DNA of 64,000 nucleotides from assembly GCF_004114915.1 (NCBI RefSeq), contig NZ_CP022219.1, positions 2,696,501 to 2,760,500 on the forward strand, read 5' to 3'. Position numbers and translations under genes: made by a program. Positions 51,944 through 61,336 of the stretch are shown here, in pieces. A model generated the notes under the pieces. That model made no database searches. It saw only the letters and a list, made by a program, of their open reading frames with translations, and had not been told where the DNA came from. This DNA is from Bradyrhizobium guangxiense. Its GTDB lineage: Bacteria; Pseudomonadota; Alphaproteobacteria; Rhizobiales; Xanthobacteraceae. Each line of letters opens with the position of its first letter. Position 1 is the stretch's first letter.

Positions 51944-53290
51944 TCAGCGGCCGGAGCCGTCCGCGCAGACCGCCCCGATAATGCGGCAAGCTTTGCCAGC
52001 CTTGCCGCATTCGTCAAGCGCGGCGTCCCGGGCGCGCTGCACGCCCTCGCGCTGGACCAGCGACCACGACTTGTCGGAGATCGCAAACGCGCCGCAGCTC
52101 TTGCCGTAGAACGACAGCTCGATCGGGCACTTGGCGCCGGCGCAATTGCCGCGCGCATCCGCCACCGCCGCGCGCCGTGAGGCGTGGTTCCAGGAGATGC
52201 CCCATTTGCTGCTGTCAGGCCCGTAGACGATCGAGCCCCAGGGCTTCAGATCCTCCATCCTGCGCATTCGCAGCAGCAGGCCTTCGGTCGGCTCCCCATT
52301 CGGAGCCATCGAGATCCGCTGCTGCAGCTTCGTGATCGCCCGCGTCAGGCCGTTGGGCGTGTCGGGGTCGAAATTGAGCTCGTAGAGCCGCTCGCTGAGC
52401 TCGCTGAGCAGCGCGGCATCGCGCAAGGGCACGTGGTCGGGATCGGCGCGCAGGCGCTCCGCGGGGAGCGGATCGGCCTGCATCGCCGCGACCTGCGGCG
52501 GCGCGGTTTGCGTTGGCGGCACGAAGTAGAACGTCCCGTCGATCGGCGAGGACGAGACCCACGGCTGCTGCGCGCCCGAAGTTGCGCGCTTCACGGCGAG
52601 GCCGACCTGGTTGAAGGTCTGGAACACGTCGAGGCCGGAGACGCGGATGGTCGTCGCCAGTGCCTTGGTATAGGGGCTGTGACCGTCGGTGCCGTCCTGG
52701 GCGACGTTGCCGGGCTGGGTCGCATAGGAGATCAGCGTGCCCTCGGGTGCGCGCATCTGTGCAAGGCCGCCGTCCGACGATCGCAAGCCGCGCGAGCCGA
52801 ACGGGTTGTTGCGGCAGGCGTCGAGGATCACGAGGTTGAGGCGGGTCCCGGAGCCCTGCATCTGGCGCAGCACGAGATTGACGTCAGTCATCTGGAAATC
52901 GACGTCGGCCTCGCGCGTCGGATTGGCGCCGACCGGGACGAGATAGTTGGAGCCCGCGACCTGCACGCCGTGGCCGGCATAATAGAACAGCGCGACGTCG
53001 GCGCCCTGGACCTGCCGGCCAAAGTTCTGCACCGCGAGGTCCATCGCGCCCTTGTCGAGATCGAGCTGGGCGCGGCCGCCGACCAGGGTGAAGCCGAGCG
53101 CACCGAGCGTCTCCGCCATCAGGCTCGCGTCCTTGGACGGATTGTCGAGCGGTGTGATGTTCTTGTAGGCGGAGTTGCCGACCACAAGCGCGATGCGCTT
53201 CTCGGCCGATGCGTGAAGCGTCGTGGCTGCCAGCACGGCTGCGATCAGCCCGGCCCGCCGCAGGACGCGATTGAAAATCCTCGCGCGCAT
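51944..53290 (-). CDS. Exported caspase-family (C14) protein with C-terminal DUF4189-like domain
   Basis: A 448-residue protein. It has a signal peptide (to about ASA-EK), then a metacaspase-like peptidase C14 domain (33-250) with catalytic His in FYYAGHGVQ and Cys in ILDACRNNPF. A middle region has helical LRDAALLSELSERLYELNFD. The C-terminal DUF4189-type domain (from about 350, YGPDSSKWGISWNHASR) has six Cys. ATG 53290 is better supported than TTG 53302. It would act in the periplasm; substrates are unknown. Confidence 0.88.
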   Translation of the reverse strand: MRARIFNRVLRRAGLIAAVLAATTLHASAEKRIALVVGNSAYKNITPLDNPSKDASLMAETLGALGFTLVGGRAQLDLDKGAMDLAVQNFGRQVQGADVALFYYAGHGVQVAGSNYLVPVGANPTREADVDFQMTDVNLVLRQMQGSGTRLNLVILDACRNNPFGSRGLRSSDGGLAQMRAPEGTLISYATQPGNVAQDGTDGHSPYTKALATTIRVSGLDVFQTFNQVGLAVKRATSGAQQPWVSSSPIDGTFYFVPPTQTAPPQVAAMQADPLPAERLRADPDHVPLRDAALLSELSERLYELNFDPDTPNGLTRAITKLQQRISMAPNGEPTEGLLLRMRRMEDLKPWGSIVYGPDSSKWGISWNHASRRAAVADARGNCAGAKCPIELSFYGKSCGAFAISDKSWSLVQREGVQRARDAALDECGKAGKACRIIGAVCADGSGR

Positions 53291-53413
53291 GAAATGCCCC
53301 AAAATAATGGCGGCACTCTACCAGCCCTGTGCGCGCGCGAAAAGCGGCGCGACGCTGCGGGCGAAGGAGCGTGACTCGGATCACAGCCGCGCGCTGCGCA
53401 GGGTCATCAATCG

Positions 53414-54103
53414 TTACGGTGATTGAACGCCTGCGAAAGCCATTGATCGCCCGGTCAAGACCTGCAGCCCACGCAACCTCAGGACAAGACCGGCACAAGC
53501 GAGCAGGATGCCCAGCAGCCCACCCCCCACGGTCGGGCCGGGCACGGCCGATACGATGCCCGGAGCACCGGTCAGGGTCGCAACGTCAGGGGATAGGCTG
53601 CCGCGGCAAACGCTAAGCGGATCATCGCCGGGGGCGCAGCCCACGAACTGGTAGTGTCCAGTTGCGCCCGGTTGAGTGATGAAGACTTTTTGGGAAAGGC
53701 TCGGTGTGCTCACCGTTATCGCATTCTCACCCGGCAGGCCTTCCCGCCACGTCACCAGGGTGTTGCCGGTCGCTATCGGAAACGTGCCGACTTGATCAAC
53801 GAAGAAAGTGCCCGAGGTAAACCCAAGAAATTCGTATTGACCCGAAGAGAAGTCGATGAGCTGGTCCGCAGGCCCGCTGTCGAAGGAAAGGTGGAGTGCG
53901 AACTGAGAAGAAATGTTTTGGCTCGGCCCACACCCGCCAAGCGGATCGCAAACGAAACGGACACTTTCGGCCCGCCCTGAGATATCAAGTTGAATGATGC
54001 TCGCTGAGGCGCCTGAGATCCCGAGGAGGCAAACAAGCGGCGCTCCGAGTAGAAGTTTCCAAGTATGATACGCCCGTTTGAACCAATTCGGAAAGACACT
54101 CAT
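53414..54103 (-). CDS. Exported protein with VPGP-CTERM-like sorting signal
   Basis: A 229-residue protein. It has a signal peptide (to about ASA-SI near 35), a beta-rich exported domain with two Cys pairs, then near the C terminus VPGPTVGGGLLGILLACAGL followed by basic residues (RLRG). That is the layout of PEP-CTERM-type exosortase sorting signals. ATG 54103 follows GAAGGAGAGG. Codons are less GC-rich than in flanking genes. An exosortase must be encoded elsewhere if the signal is used. Confidence 0.72.
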   Translation of the reverse strand: MSVFPNWFKRAYHTWKLLLGAPLVCLLGISGASASIIQLDISGRAESVRFVCDPLGGCGPSQNISSQFALHLSFDSGPADQLIDFSSGQYEFLGFTSGTFFVDQVGTFPIATGNTLVTWREGLPGENAITVSTPSLSQKVFITQPGATGHYQFVGCAPGDDPLSVCRGSLSPDVATLTGAPGIVSAVPGPTVGGGLLGILLACAGLVLRLRGLQVLTGRSMAFAGVQSP

Positions 54104-54427
54104 CGAACCTCTCCTTCAAAGTTACTAGCTGCCGCAAAAGTGGTGCCGCGAAAATGTCTTGCGGCTTTGAGCCGGATCGGACCGCACGCACTGGACCCGC
54201 TGTCACCTCCGACCAATGTCGGCAGATACTCTCTTGCGTTTCTCCTGCCGCGACAAGCGTGGAGCCGACGGTCTGATCATGGAAACCCAGGGAGCCCTCC
54301 CGGTCGTTGAGGAAGATCAAGCTGGGCGATTTTCATCAGAAGCCGCTGTCCAGTCGCTTTGGAAAGCCTCTGGGGCTCTGGAAACCTATCGTCTCTGCTA
54401 TCGTTATCTCGCGGCTGAGGAGAGGCC
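54104..54427. other. Intergenic region without supported genes
   Basis: 324 bases of lower GC content between the VPGP-CTERM gene and the cupin gene. Several short frames exist but none has a ribosome site or recognisable similarity. It should contain divergent promoters; no clear operator was found. Confidence 0.4.
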
Positions 54428-55042
54428 ATGCCGATCAAGGACCAGATCAAGAATTTCGCCAAGAAGCTGGTGGAGGACCGTCCCGATGAGGCGACGCTAC
54501 GGGCGTTGGTGCCTACGCGACAACCGGCCGCCCTCCGTTTTCGCGACGACGGCATCGTGCCGAACAATCCGAATTTTCCGGTGCTGTTCTATCGCGGCGC
54601 GGTGCAATTGAAGGGCCGGCGCTTTTCCCCCGACGTCATCATCGACACGCTGTTCGATACCAACGGCTGGGGCCGGTCATGGCGCGATACTGTCTATGAC
54701 TTCGTCCACTACCATTCACAGATCCATGAAGTCATGGGCGTGGCGCGCGGCACAGCCAGGATCGAGTGCGGCGGCATCAAGGGCCGCATCCTCAATGTCA
54801 AGGCGGGGGACGTTCTGGTCCTGCCCGCGGGCACGGGACACCGGCTGATCGAGTCCAGCCGGGATTTTCTGGTCGTCGGCGCGTATCCGCAGAATGGAAC
54901 CTATGACGAGTGCACCGACACGCGCGAACGTCCCGACGCCATCAAGCGCATCGCCAAGGTCCGCAAGCCCAAGACGGATCCGGTCATGGGAGCCGACGGT
55001 CCGCTGCTCGACGCGTGGCGGCGAGAGCGGCCGCGATCCTGA
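54428..55042 (+). CDS. YjlB-like cupin protein
   Basis: A 204-residue single-domain cupin. DFVHYHSQIHEVMGVARGTA carries the metal-binding His residues of motif 1, and GDVLVLPAGTGHRLIE carries motif 2. This matches YjlB-type proteins of unknown function. ATG 54428 follows GAGGAGAGG. It converges on a Crp/Fnr regulator gene. Any substrate assignment would be a guess. Confidence 0.83.
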   Translation: MPIKDQIKNFAKKLVEDRPDEATLRALVPTRQPAALRFRDDGIVPNNPNFPVLFYRGAVQLKGRRFSPDVIIDTLFDTNGWGRSWRDTVYDFVHYHSQIHEVMGVARGTARIECGGIKGRILNVKAGDVLVLPAGTGHRLIESSRDFLVVGAYPQNGTYDECTDTRERPDAIKRIAKVRKPKTDPVMGADGPLLDAWRRERPRS

Positions 55043-55076
55043 ACGGAGAGAACGCCGGCGCATATAGCCGCAGCGT

Positions 55077-55778
55077 TCAGGTCAGATAGTCGGGCGTGAA
55101 ATCCGCAAGCTGGCGCAGCTGCTCGGGTTGCAGCAGCTCGATCTCGCTGCCCTCCCAGGCGATCAATCCGCGATGCCTCAATTCCTGAATGGTGCGATTG
55201 ACGTGGACGATCGACAGGCCGCAGGCGTCGGCGACGTGCCGCTGCGTCATCGGCATCTGGAAGCAGCCGTCCTTGAGAAGGCCGACCACCTCCAGCCTTG
55301 CAGCGAGCTCGCAGATGAGGTGCGCAACTTTTGGCAGCGCCGCCTGGGCACCGAGGCGGGCGATCCATTGCCGTGAGATCGCCGCATCGATCAGCGTCTC
55401 GCGCCAGAATGCGTGGGTCAAAGGGAGCGAGCCGTCGAGCAACTGACGGAGCTGGCTGTGCGCGACGGTGCCGACGATGCTCGGTCCGAGGGCGACGAGA
55501 TCCGCATCCATCGGCGACACCAGCAGCGTGTGCAGGCACGGCATGTCGCCGGGGACGTGGAAGGCAAGGATCTGGCTGCGGTCGCCGACGATGCGCGACT
55601 GGTAGAGAAAGCCGCTCACGACGAAGACGCAGCGCGAAGCGGCCTCGCCGTGGCGCAGCACGATCTCGCCGTCGGCGACTGGCCGCAACGTGGATGGCAG
55701 GGCGGCGACCTGCCGGCGCTCCTCCTCGGGCAGGCTTGCGATCGCCTGGAGACGCGCGATGAACTTCGGATGCGGCAT
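55077..55778 (-). CDS. Crp/Fnr-family regulator A
   Basis: A 233-residue regulator: cNMP-like beta roll (about 10-130) and a winged helix near 170-215 (TQRHVADACGLSIVHVNRTI). The N-terminal Cys cluster of FNR is absent, so it is not an Fe-S oxygen sensor. ATG 55778 opens MPHPKFIARL; the longer frame upstream lies over the next small gene. It is 16 bases downstream of that gene. Confidence 0.88.
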   Translation of the reverse strand: MPHPKFIARLQAIASLPEEERRQVAALPSTLRPVADGEIVLRHGEAASRCVFVVSGFLYQSRIVGDRSQILAFHVPGDMPCLHTLLVSPMDADLVALGPSIVGTVAHSQLRQLLDGSLPLTHAFWRETLIDAAISRQWIARLGAQAALPKVAHLICELAARLEVVGLLKDGCFQMPMTQRHVADACGLSIVHVNRTIQELRHRGLIAWEGSEIELLQPEQLRQLADFTPDYLT

Positions 55779-55794
55779 AAGCTCGCGCGATGCT

Positions 55795-56034
55795 TCAGTC
55801 GGCCCGCGGCCTCGATGCTTCGACGAAGCGCCGCGAGAGCTTGGCGAGGGTCCAGTCGGAGACCGGCGCAGAGCGGAACTCGCGGATGGCGCGGGCGAGT
55901 TCCTGATCGGACATCGGCCGGATCGGCTCCCGCAACGTGCCATTCCTGAAGGCATCGCTGATGCAGTCGAGGTGCGCGCTCCTTTCAGATGCGAACAGGC
56001 CGCGGATGCGTTCCAGAATGGTGGTAGGGCTCAT
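55795..56034 (-). CDS. Small hypothetical protein upstream of regulator A
   Basis: A 79-residue soluble helical protein (MSPTTILERIRGLFASERSA to RFVEASRPRAD). ATG 56034 is the most likely start. It is closely followed by regulator A on the same strand and is probably co-transcribed. I recognise no family. Confidence 0.55.
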   Translation of the reverse strand: MSPTTILERIRGLFASERSAHLDCISDAFRNGTLREPIRPMSDQELARAIREFRSAPVSDWTLAKLSRRFVEASRPRAD

Positions 56035-56191
56035 GGGTGGGTAGGCTCGGCGCTCTGGGGGTGATCGGTATGGATGCGCCCGGGCCGGTCGCAAGCCGGT
56101 TAGCAACCTGTGCTTCCGATCAGCGTTCTAGTCCGCTGAACCCGAGCCAGGTGTATCTTTTGATAGACCCGGTGCGATTTTTGGCGGCGCC

Positions 56192-56929
56192 ATGGAAAAA
56201 GCTCACGACGTGCTGATCCGGAACCTGTGCGAGCACACCGCGCTCGCCGAGGAGGATCTTGCTGAAATTCGCGCGCTCACCTTCACCCAGCGCGATCTCG
56301 AACCGAATGAGGACTTCATCCGGCAAGGCGACGAACCCGAGCATTCGGTGCTGGTCGTCTCCGGCATGGTCGCGCGCTACCATCTGCTCGGCAGCGGGCG
56401 GCGGCAATATCTTGCCTTCCACCTCACCGGCGACCTGCCGGATGCGCAGGGCCTGTTCATCGACCAGATGGACCACGGATTGAGCGCGCTGGGGCCAGCC
56501 TTGGTCGCCTTCATTCCGCATCGCGAATTGTTCGTCGCCTTTCGGCGGCGGCCGACATTCGGGTTGGCGGTCTGGCGCGAGACGCTGCTCGATGCCGCGA
56601 TCTTTCGCGAGGCCATCACCAACAACAGCGCCCGGCCGATGCAGACGCGCATGGCGCACCTGTTCTGCGAGCTGTTCTACCGCGCCCGTGCCGCGCAGCT
56701 CGTTCGCGGCAATCGCTGCCGCGTGCCGATCAGCCTGGCGCAGCTTGGCGAGACGCTGGGCATGGCGATCGCGACCGTGAACCGGTCGCTCGCCGAGCTG
56801 AGGCGGAGCGAGGTCATGGATCTGCGCGACGGCGAGCTGATCGTGATGAAATGGCGTGAATTGCAGCGGCTCGGGGGTTTCAATCCAACTTATCTGCACC
56901 TGAAGCGTCAGTCGTCGCCCCGGATGTAG
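56192..56929 (+). CDS. Crp/Fnr-family regulator B
   Basis: A 245-residue regulator with the cNMP-like sensory fold (QGDEPEHSVLVVSGMVARYH near 46-65) and C-terminal helix-turn-helix (SLAQLGETLGMAIATVNRSL near 184-203). Only isolated Cys residues occur, with no FNR Fe-S motif. It resembles regulator A in layout (both have AVWRETL/AFWRETL before the dimer helix), so the two look like divergent paralogues flanking the small gene. Effector unknown. Confidence 0.88.
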   Translation: MEKAHDVLIRNLCEHTALAEEDLAEIRALTFTQRDLEPNEDFIRQGDEPEHSVLVVSGMVARYHLLGSGRRQYLAFHLTGDLPDAQGLFIDQMDHGLSALGPALVAFIPHRELFVAFRRRPTFGLAVWRETLLDAAIFREAITNNSARPMQTRMAHLFCELFYRARAAQLVRGNRCRVPISLAQLGETLGMAIATVNRSLAELRRSEVMDLRDGELIVMKWRELQRLGGFNPTYLHLKRQSSPRM

Positions 56930-56997
56930 GGCTGCAAGCCCCTTTTGCAGAAAGAGGACACGTTCCGAAACCGCTGCGCGCTGGCCCCGACTATGCG

Positions 56998-57714
56998 TCA
57001 GCCACCGGCGGTCGCAGCACCCAGCACTTCGTCAAAATGCTTCTTCACCCAATCGTTGCAGCAGCAGGCCCTGGCGTCGAGCGCCGGCGCGTCGAGGATC
57101 AGGATGGCACCGCGGCGGGTGGCGAGGATGCGCCTTGCCTTGAACATCTGGATGACGCGGCTGGCATAGCTGCGCGAGACGCCCAGCATGCCGGCCAGTT
57201 GCTCGTGGGTGAGGGGAATCTCGGCCTGGCCGATACGTTCCTGCGTGGAGATGATCCACTTGGCGGCGCGCTGCTCGATCGAATGCGTGGCGTTGCAGGC
57301 CGCGGTCTGCAGCAATTGCGCGAACTGGCAGTCGGCATAGCGCGAGAAGATCTCCTGCAGCGCGGTCGACCTCTGCTGCGCCTGTTCGAGCGCGCGCAGC
57401 GGCAGACGGACCAGCGTGCCGCCCAGCTTCACGACGACGCGGGAATAGGCCAGCGAAGGATTGCAGCCGGCGGCGACGCCCACCGCGCCCTCGCGTCCGA
57501 CCAGCAGGCTCTCGACCTCGCGGTCATCCTCGACCGGCACGGCGAAGGACACCAGCGCGGGACCGCAGGGGAAATGAACCGCAGCCACCGTGTCGCCGGC
57601 GTGATGCAGGACGTGGCCCGCCTCGACGTCGACCGGCTGCAGGGAAGGTGCGAGAAATTCGAAATCTCTGGAGGTGAGCTGCCGCAGCAGATCGTTCTGA
57701 GGCCGACCGGTCAC
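56998..57714 (-). CDS. Crp/Fnr-family regulator C
   Basis: A 238-residue regulator starting at GTG 57714. The sensory domain (HHAGDTVAAVHFPCGPALVS) is followed by a winged helix (LTHEQLAGMLGVSRSYASRV near 166-185). The C terminus has three adjacent Cys (ARACCCNDW near 220), unusual for the family and possibly a redox or metal site. It converges with regulator B, 68 bases apart. It is more distant from A and B than they are from each other. Confidence 0.85.
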   Translation of the reverse strand: MTGRPQNDLLRQLTSRDFEFLAPSLQPVDVEAGHVLHHAGDTVAAVHFPCGPALVSFAVPVEDDREVESLLVGREGAVGVAAGCNPSLAYSRVVVKLGGTLVRLPLRALEQAQQRSTALQEIFSRYADCQFAQLLQTAACNATHSIEQRAAKWIISTQERIGQAEIPLTHEQLAGMLGVSRSYASRVIQMFKARRILATRRGAILILDAPALDARACCCNDWVKKHFDEVLGAATAGG

Positions 57715-57773
57715 AGTTTCTTCTCTTCGCTGGCCGGGAATCGGCGCCAGTCAGAACCCTACGTTTCCATGGC

Positions 57774-57788
57774 GGAACCAACGGTTCC
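57774..57788. promoter_or_regulatory. Inverted repeat upstream of regulator C
   Basis: Perfect arms GGAACC and GGTTCC spaced by 3, 60 bases upstream of the regulator C start, with a further half-like GTTTCC 11 bases before it. Candidate operator; no factor can be assigned. Confidence 0.35.
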
Positions 57789-58045
57789 AAAGTGCACACA
57801 AGGGGCTCGGCGGCAGCTGAAAAGTTCGCCTGTGCGCTATTGCGGAATTCCGGAATGCGTGACGCGCCTGCCGGCCCCTGCGTTGATTGCCGCGTGGTGT
57901 GTTCAGGAGTGGACATTGCGGGCTTGCGGCTTGGCGTAGCATCCGGCGCCGAGCGCCGTACCCCGTGCGCTTCGCCCAACGGACCGCCGGCCGTGATCCG
58001 CCCGAAAATGCCGCCGGGCCGGCGGTCCCGAGGCGGGGGTGATCA

Positions 58046-58282
58046 TCACCCGACGCGTGCTTCGCGGTCCCATGAGGATCGGCGCTGGGCAGCGTGCGCG
58101 CGCCAGGCGTCGATCGCCTTGTTAGCGAGCATGAGCTGCCGGCGTTCGCCGGTCCGGAGCAGGGCTTCGATGGCGTCCAGAAGGAAGTTCGCGGTCTCGT
58201 CCGGCGGGCCGAGCTCGCCGCTCTGCTCCAGGCAGCTCCAGGCGATGAAGAATGCGCTTTCGACGGTACAGCGAATGGACAT
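58046..58282 (-). CDS. Small hypothetical protein
   Basis: A 78-residue helical protein (MSIRCTVESAFFIAWSCLEQ to SSWDREARVG). ATG 58282 is the likely start; the frame is open further upstream inside the dehydrogenase gene. It lies 77 bases downstream of the dehydrogenase. It resembles small uncharacterised rhizobial proteins, from memory only. Confidence 0.5.
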   Translation of the reverse strand: MSIRCTVESAFFIAWSCLEQSGELGPPDETANFLLDAIEALLRTGERRQLMLANKAIDAWRAHAAQRRSSWDREARVG

Positions 58283-58359
58283 GCGCTGCAAACGCAGCGA
58301 CGCCGCAGGCGTTCCGTGCGGCGGGCGCAACTTGCGTCGGGCCCGCCGCAGCGACGAAG

Positions 58360-59418
58360 TCAGTTCTTCAGCACGATGCGGCCGACGACCTTGCCGGCGC
58401 GAAGCGCGTCGATCCATTTCTGGACGTCGCCCATCGGTTCCTCGCGCATCGGCGTCGGCTTGATCTTGCCGGCGCGCGCCAGCGCCATCAGCTCGTGGGC
58501 TTCCGCGAGCGTGCCGACCATGAAGCCCTCGATGGTCATGCGCTTGTAGACCCACTGCACCATCGGCAGCGTGAACTGGCCGCCCATCAGGCCGGAGACC
58601 ACGATCTTGCCGCCGCGTGCGGCAACGGCGACCGCAAAAGCCATCGACTTCTCATTGCCGGCGAAATCGACGATCTCGTCGAATCCGCCTTCGGTCTCCT
58701 TCAGGATGCGCTTGATCACGTCGGGCTCGGACGGGTCGTAAGCGACCGCCGCGCCGTTCTTCAGCGCGGTATCCCGGGCGGCCGGCGAAAGGTCGGCGAC
58801 CGTGATCGGCTGCTTGAACATCGCCTGCGCGAACGACAGCCCCATCATGCCGACGCCGCCAAGGCCGATCAGCAGGAGGTTGCGCTGGCGCGGACGGTCG
58901 ACCAGGCGCTTGAGCGCGCCATAGGCGGTGACGCCCGAGCACATCAGCGTCGCGGCCTGGTTGACGGGCAGGGGATCGTAGTCGAGCAGGTATTTTGCGT
59001 CGGGCACCAGCACGTGGGTGGCAAAGCCGCCGTCGATGGAGACGCCGAGGAAGCGCTGCTTCACGCAAAGGTTCTCGTCGCCATTGGCGCAATCGCGGCA
59101 CTGGCCGCAGCCGATCCAGGGAAACACCGCCTTCTTGGCGCCGACGAGGCCGGCGGGAACGTCCGGGCCGACTTCGTCGACCACGCCCGCGATCTCGTGG
59201 CCCAGCGTGAAGGGCAACGTCATACCGCGCGTGGTGTCGAGCTTCTTGCCGCCGCCGAGATCGGCATAGCCATCCTGGATGTGCAGGTCGGAATGGCAGA
59301 GGCCGCAGCGCTCGATGCGCACCAGAACCTCGGCGCCTTTCGGCTTCGGCGTGTCGACGATGGTCTCGCACAAGGGCGCGTCGAACTTGACCAGGGACTG
59401 CCTGCGCATCAGCGCCAT
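58360..59418 (-). CDS. Zinc-dependent alcohol dehydrogenase (MDR family)
   Basis: A 352-residue medium-chain dehydrogenase. Catalytic zinc ligands are in CGLCHSDLH (Cys near 38) and GHEIAG. The four structural zinc Cys are in CGQCRDCANGDENLC near 102-116. The NAD-binding fold has IGLGGVGMMG near 183. It oxidises an alcohol or reduces an aldehyde; its specificity is unknown. ATG 59418 starts MALMRRQSLV. It lies 23 bases downstream of rsmA on the same strand. Confidence 0.92.
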   Translation of the reverse strand: MALMRRQSLVKFDAPLCETIVDTPKPKGAEVLVRIERCGLCHSDLHIQDGYADLGGGKKLDTTRGMTLPFTLGHEIAGVVDEVGPDVPAGLVGAKKAVFPWIGCGQCRDCANGDENLCVKQRFLGVSIDGGFATHVLVPDAKYLLDYDPLPVNQAATLMCSGVTAYGALKRLVDRPRQRNLLLIGLGGVGMMGLSFAQAMFKQPITVADLSPAARDTALKNGAAVAYDPSEPDVIKRILKETEGGFDEIVDFAGNEKSMAFAVAVAARGGKIVVSGLMGGQFTLPMVQWVYKRMTIEGFMVGTLAEAHELMALARAGKIKPTPMREEPMGDVQKWIDALRAGKVVGRIVLKN

Positions 59419-59441
59419 TTTCTTTCCTCCGGAATTCTTGG

Positions 59442-60299
59442 TTACTCAGCTTCGCTGCGTATATTCGCCAATTCACGCGCCATGGCAACAAAGCCCGAGA
59501 TCGGAATGGTCTCGGCGCGCCGCGTCGCCTCGACGCCGGCGGCCTCTGCAAGCCGCGCCGGATCGACGCCGAGCGACTTCAGGCTTTGCCGCAGCATCTT
59601 GCGGCGCTGGCCGAAGGCGGCGGCTGCGACCTGTTCGAGCAGCCTGCGATCGCACGGCAGCGGCTCTGCGCGCGGCTTGAGGCGCACGACGGAGGAGGTG
59701 ACCTTCGGCGGCGGCACGAAGGCCGCTGGCGCGATGTCGAACAGGATCTTGGTCTCGCAGCGCCAGTTGGCGAGCACGCCGAGCCGGCCGTAGGCCTCCT
59801 CGTCCTCGTGCGCCACGATGCGCTCACCCACCTCGCGCTGGAACATCAGCACCATCATCTCGTACCAGGGCGGCCAAGGCTCGGTGGTCAGCCACTTGAT
59901 CAGGAGCTGAGTCGCAATGTTGTAGGGCAGGTTGGCGACGATCTTTGCTGTTTCGCCATTGAGCAGCGGGCGCGGGTCGAAGCTCATGGCATCGCCATGC
60001 ACGATCTCGAGCCTGCCAGGATAGCGCGCGGAAATATCCTGCAAGGCAGGGATCGCGCGGTCGTCATGCTCGATGGCGATGACGCGCCTTGCACCGAGCG
60101 CAAGCAGCGCGCGCGTCAGCCCGCCGGGCCCCGGGCCGATCTCGACGATGGTGGAGTCTTCCAGCGGTGCTGCCGCACGGGCGATGCGGGCGGTGAGATT
60201 GAGGTCGAGCAGAAAGTTCTGACCGAGCGATTTCCGCGCCGACAGCGCGTGCTGGCGAATGACCTCGCGCAGCGGCGGGAGGGCGTCGATCGCGCTCAT
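59442..60299 (-). CDS. rsmA: 16S rRNA (adenine1518/1519-N6)-dimethyltransferase
   Basis: KsgA/RsmA dimethylates two adenosines of helix 45 in 16S rRNA. The 285-residue product has [10 protein letters not shown] near 24, SAM motif [16 protein letters not shown] near 53, and catalytic [11 protein letters not shown] near 120. ATG 60299 overlaps the pdxA stop (TGATG); TTG 60302 is also in frame. It is the last gene of the conserved lptD-surA-pdxA-rsmA order. Confidence 0.97.
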   Translation of the reverse strand: MSAIDALPPLREVIRQHALSARKSLGQNFLLDLNLTARIARAAAPLEDSTIVEIGPGPGGLTRALLALGARRVIAIEHDDRAIPALQDISARYPGRLEIVHGDAMSFDPRPLLNGETAKIVANLPYNIATQLLIKWLTTEPWPPWYEMMVLMFQREVGERIVAHEDEEAYGRLGVLANWRCETKILFDIAPAAFVPPPKVTSSVVRLKPRAEPLPCDRRLLEQVAAAAFGQRRKMLRQSLKSLGVDPARLAEAAGVEATRRAETIPISGFVAMARELANIRSEAE

Positions 60300-61336
60300 C
60301 AACTTTGCGAAGCCGCCATGCGGCTGGCAAGCTGAAGTGCCGCGATCAGGCTCGCCGGATTGGCTTTGCCGGTGCCGGCGATGTCGAAGGCGGTGCCGTG
60401 ATCGGGCGAGGTGCGGATGAAAGGCAGGCCGAGCGTGACATTCACCGCGTCGTCGAAGGCGATGGTCTTGATCGGGATCAGCGCCTGGTCGTGATACATG
60501 CAGACGGCGCAGTCATAGCTGCTGCGTGCGGCCTCGTGGAACATGGTGTCGGCGGGCAGCGGGCCCTTCGCTTCGATGCCGTCGGCGCGCAGCGTCCTCA
60601 GCGCCGGGGCGATGACGGTCTGCTCCTCATGGCCGAGCGAGCCGTCTTCGCCGGCATGCGGATTGAGGCCGGAGATCGCGATGCGCGGCCGCGCGATTGG
60701 GAATCGGGATTTCAGCTCGCGCGCGACGATGCGCACGGTCGAGACGATCAGCTCGCTGGTGAGCTGGGCCAGGGCATCGCGCATCGAGACATGGATGGTC
60801 ACGGGCACCACGGCGAGCCGCGGCGACCACAGCATCATCACCGGCTGCGGCACGCGCCCGTTCTCTGCGGCGAGCTCGGCGAGGAATTCGGTGTGGCCGG
60901 GATGACGGAAGCCTGCGCGGTAGAGCACGCTCTTGGCGATCGGATTGGTGACGACGGCGCCGGCGCGGCCCTCGCGGACATCGGTGACCGCTTGGCGGAT
61001 CGAGGCAAGCGCGGCCGGTGCGCTCGATGCATCCGGCTTGCCGGGCTCGGCGGTCGCATGCTCGCCGGTGGCAACCACGGGCAGGGCATCGGTGAAGGCG
61101 GAAGCGGCTTCGCCGGGACTCACCGCCGCGGTCCTGATAGCGGCCCCCAGCGCGGCGGCGAGCGCCTTGGCGCGCCGCGCGATCAGCGCCTCGTCGCCGA
61201 GCAGGTAGAACGCGGGCAGGTTCAGCTCACGGCGCCTCAGCCAGGCCGCGATCGTGATGTCGGGGCCGATGCCGGCCGGCTCTCCCAGGGTCAGGGCAAG
61301 GGGAAGGGGCAGCGGCTTTGCTTCGCGATGAGCCAT
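60299..61336 (-). CDS. pdxA: 4-hydroxythreonine-4-phosphate dehydrogenase
   Basis: PdxA acts in pyridoxal-phosphate synthesis. The 345-residue product shows the family's [14 protein letters not shown] start, [20 protein letters not shown] near 130-150, and the metal-site [13 protein letters not shown] and [20 protein letters not shown] near 270-310. ATG 61336 overlaps the surA stop; the longer frame upstream lies inside surA. It is coupled to rsmA downstream. Confidence 0.96.
   Translation of the reverse strand: MAHREAKPLPLPLALTLGEPAGIGPDITIAAWLRRRELNLPAFYLLGDEALIARRAKALAAALGAAIRTAAVSPGEAASAFTDALPVVATGEHATAEPGKPDASSAPAALASIRQAVTDVREGRAGAVVTNPIAKSVLYRAGFRHPGHTEFLAELAAENGRVPQPVMMLWSPRLAVVPVTIHVSMRDALAQLTSELIVSTVRIVARELKSRFPIARPRIAISGLNPHAGEDGSLGHEEQTVIAPALRTLRADGIEAKGPLPADTMFHEAARSSYDCAVCMYHDQALIPIKTIAFDDAVNVTLGLPFIRTSPDHGTAFDIAGTGKANPASLIAALQLASRMAASQS

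Noticed and set aside
53985..54320. A 111-codon minus-strand frame
   Set aside because: It overlaps the start of the VPGP-CTERM gene, whose own start has a strong ribosome site; no signal peptide or motif supports the alternative.
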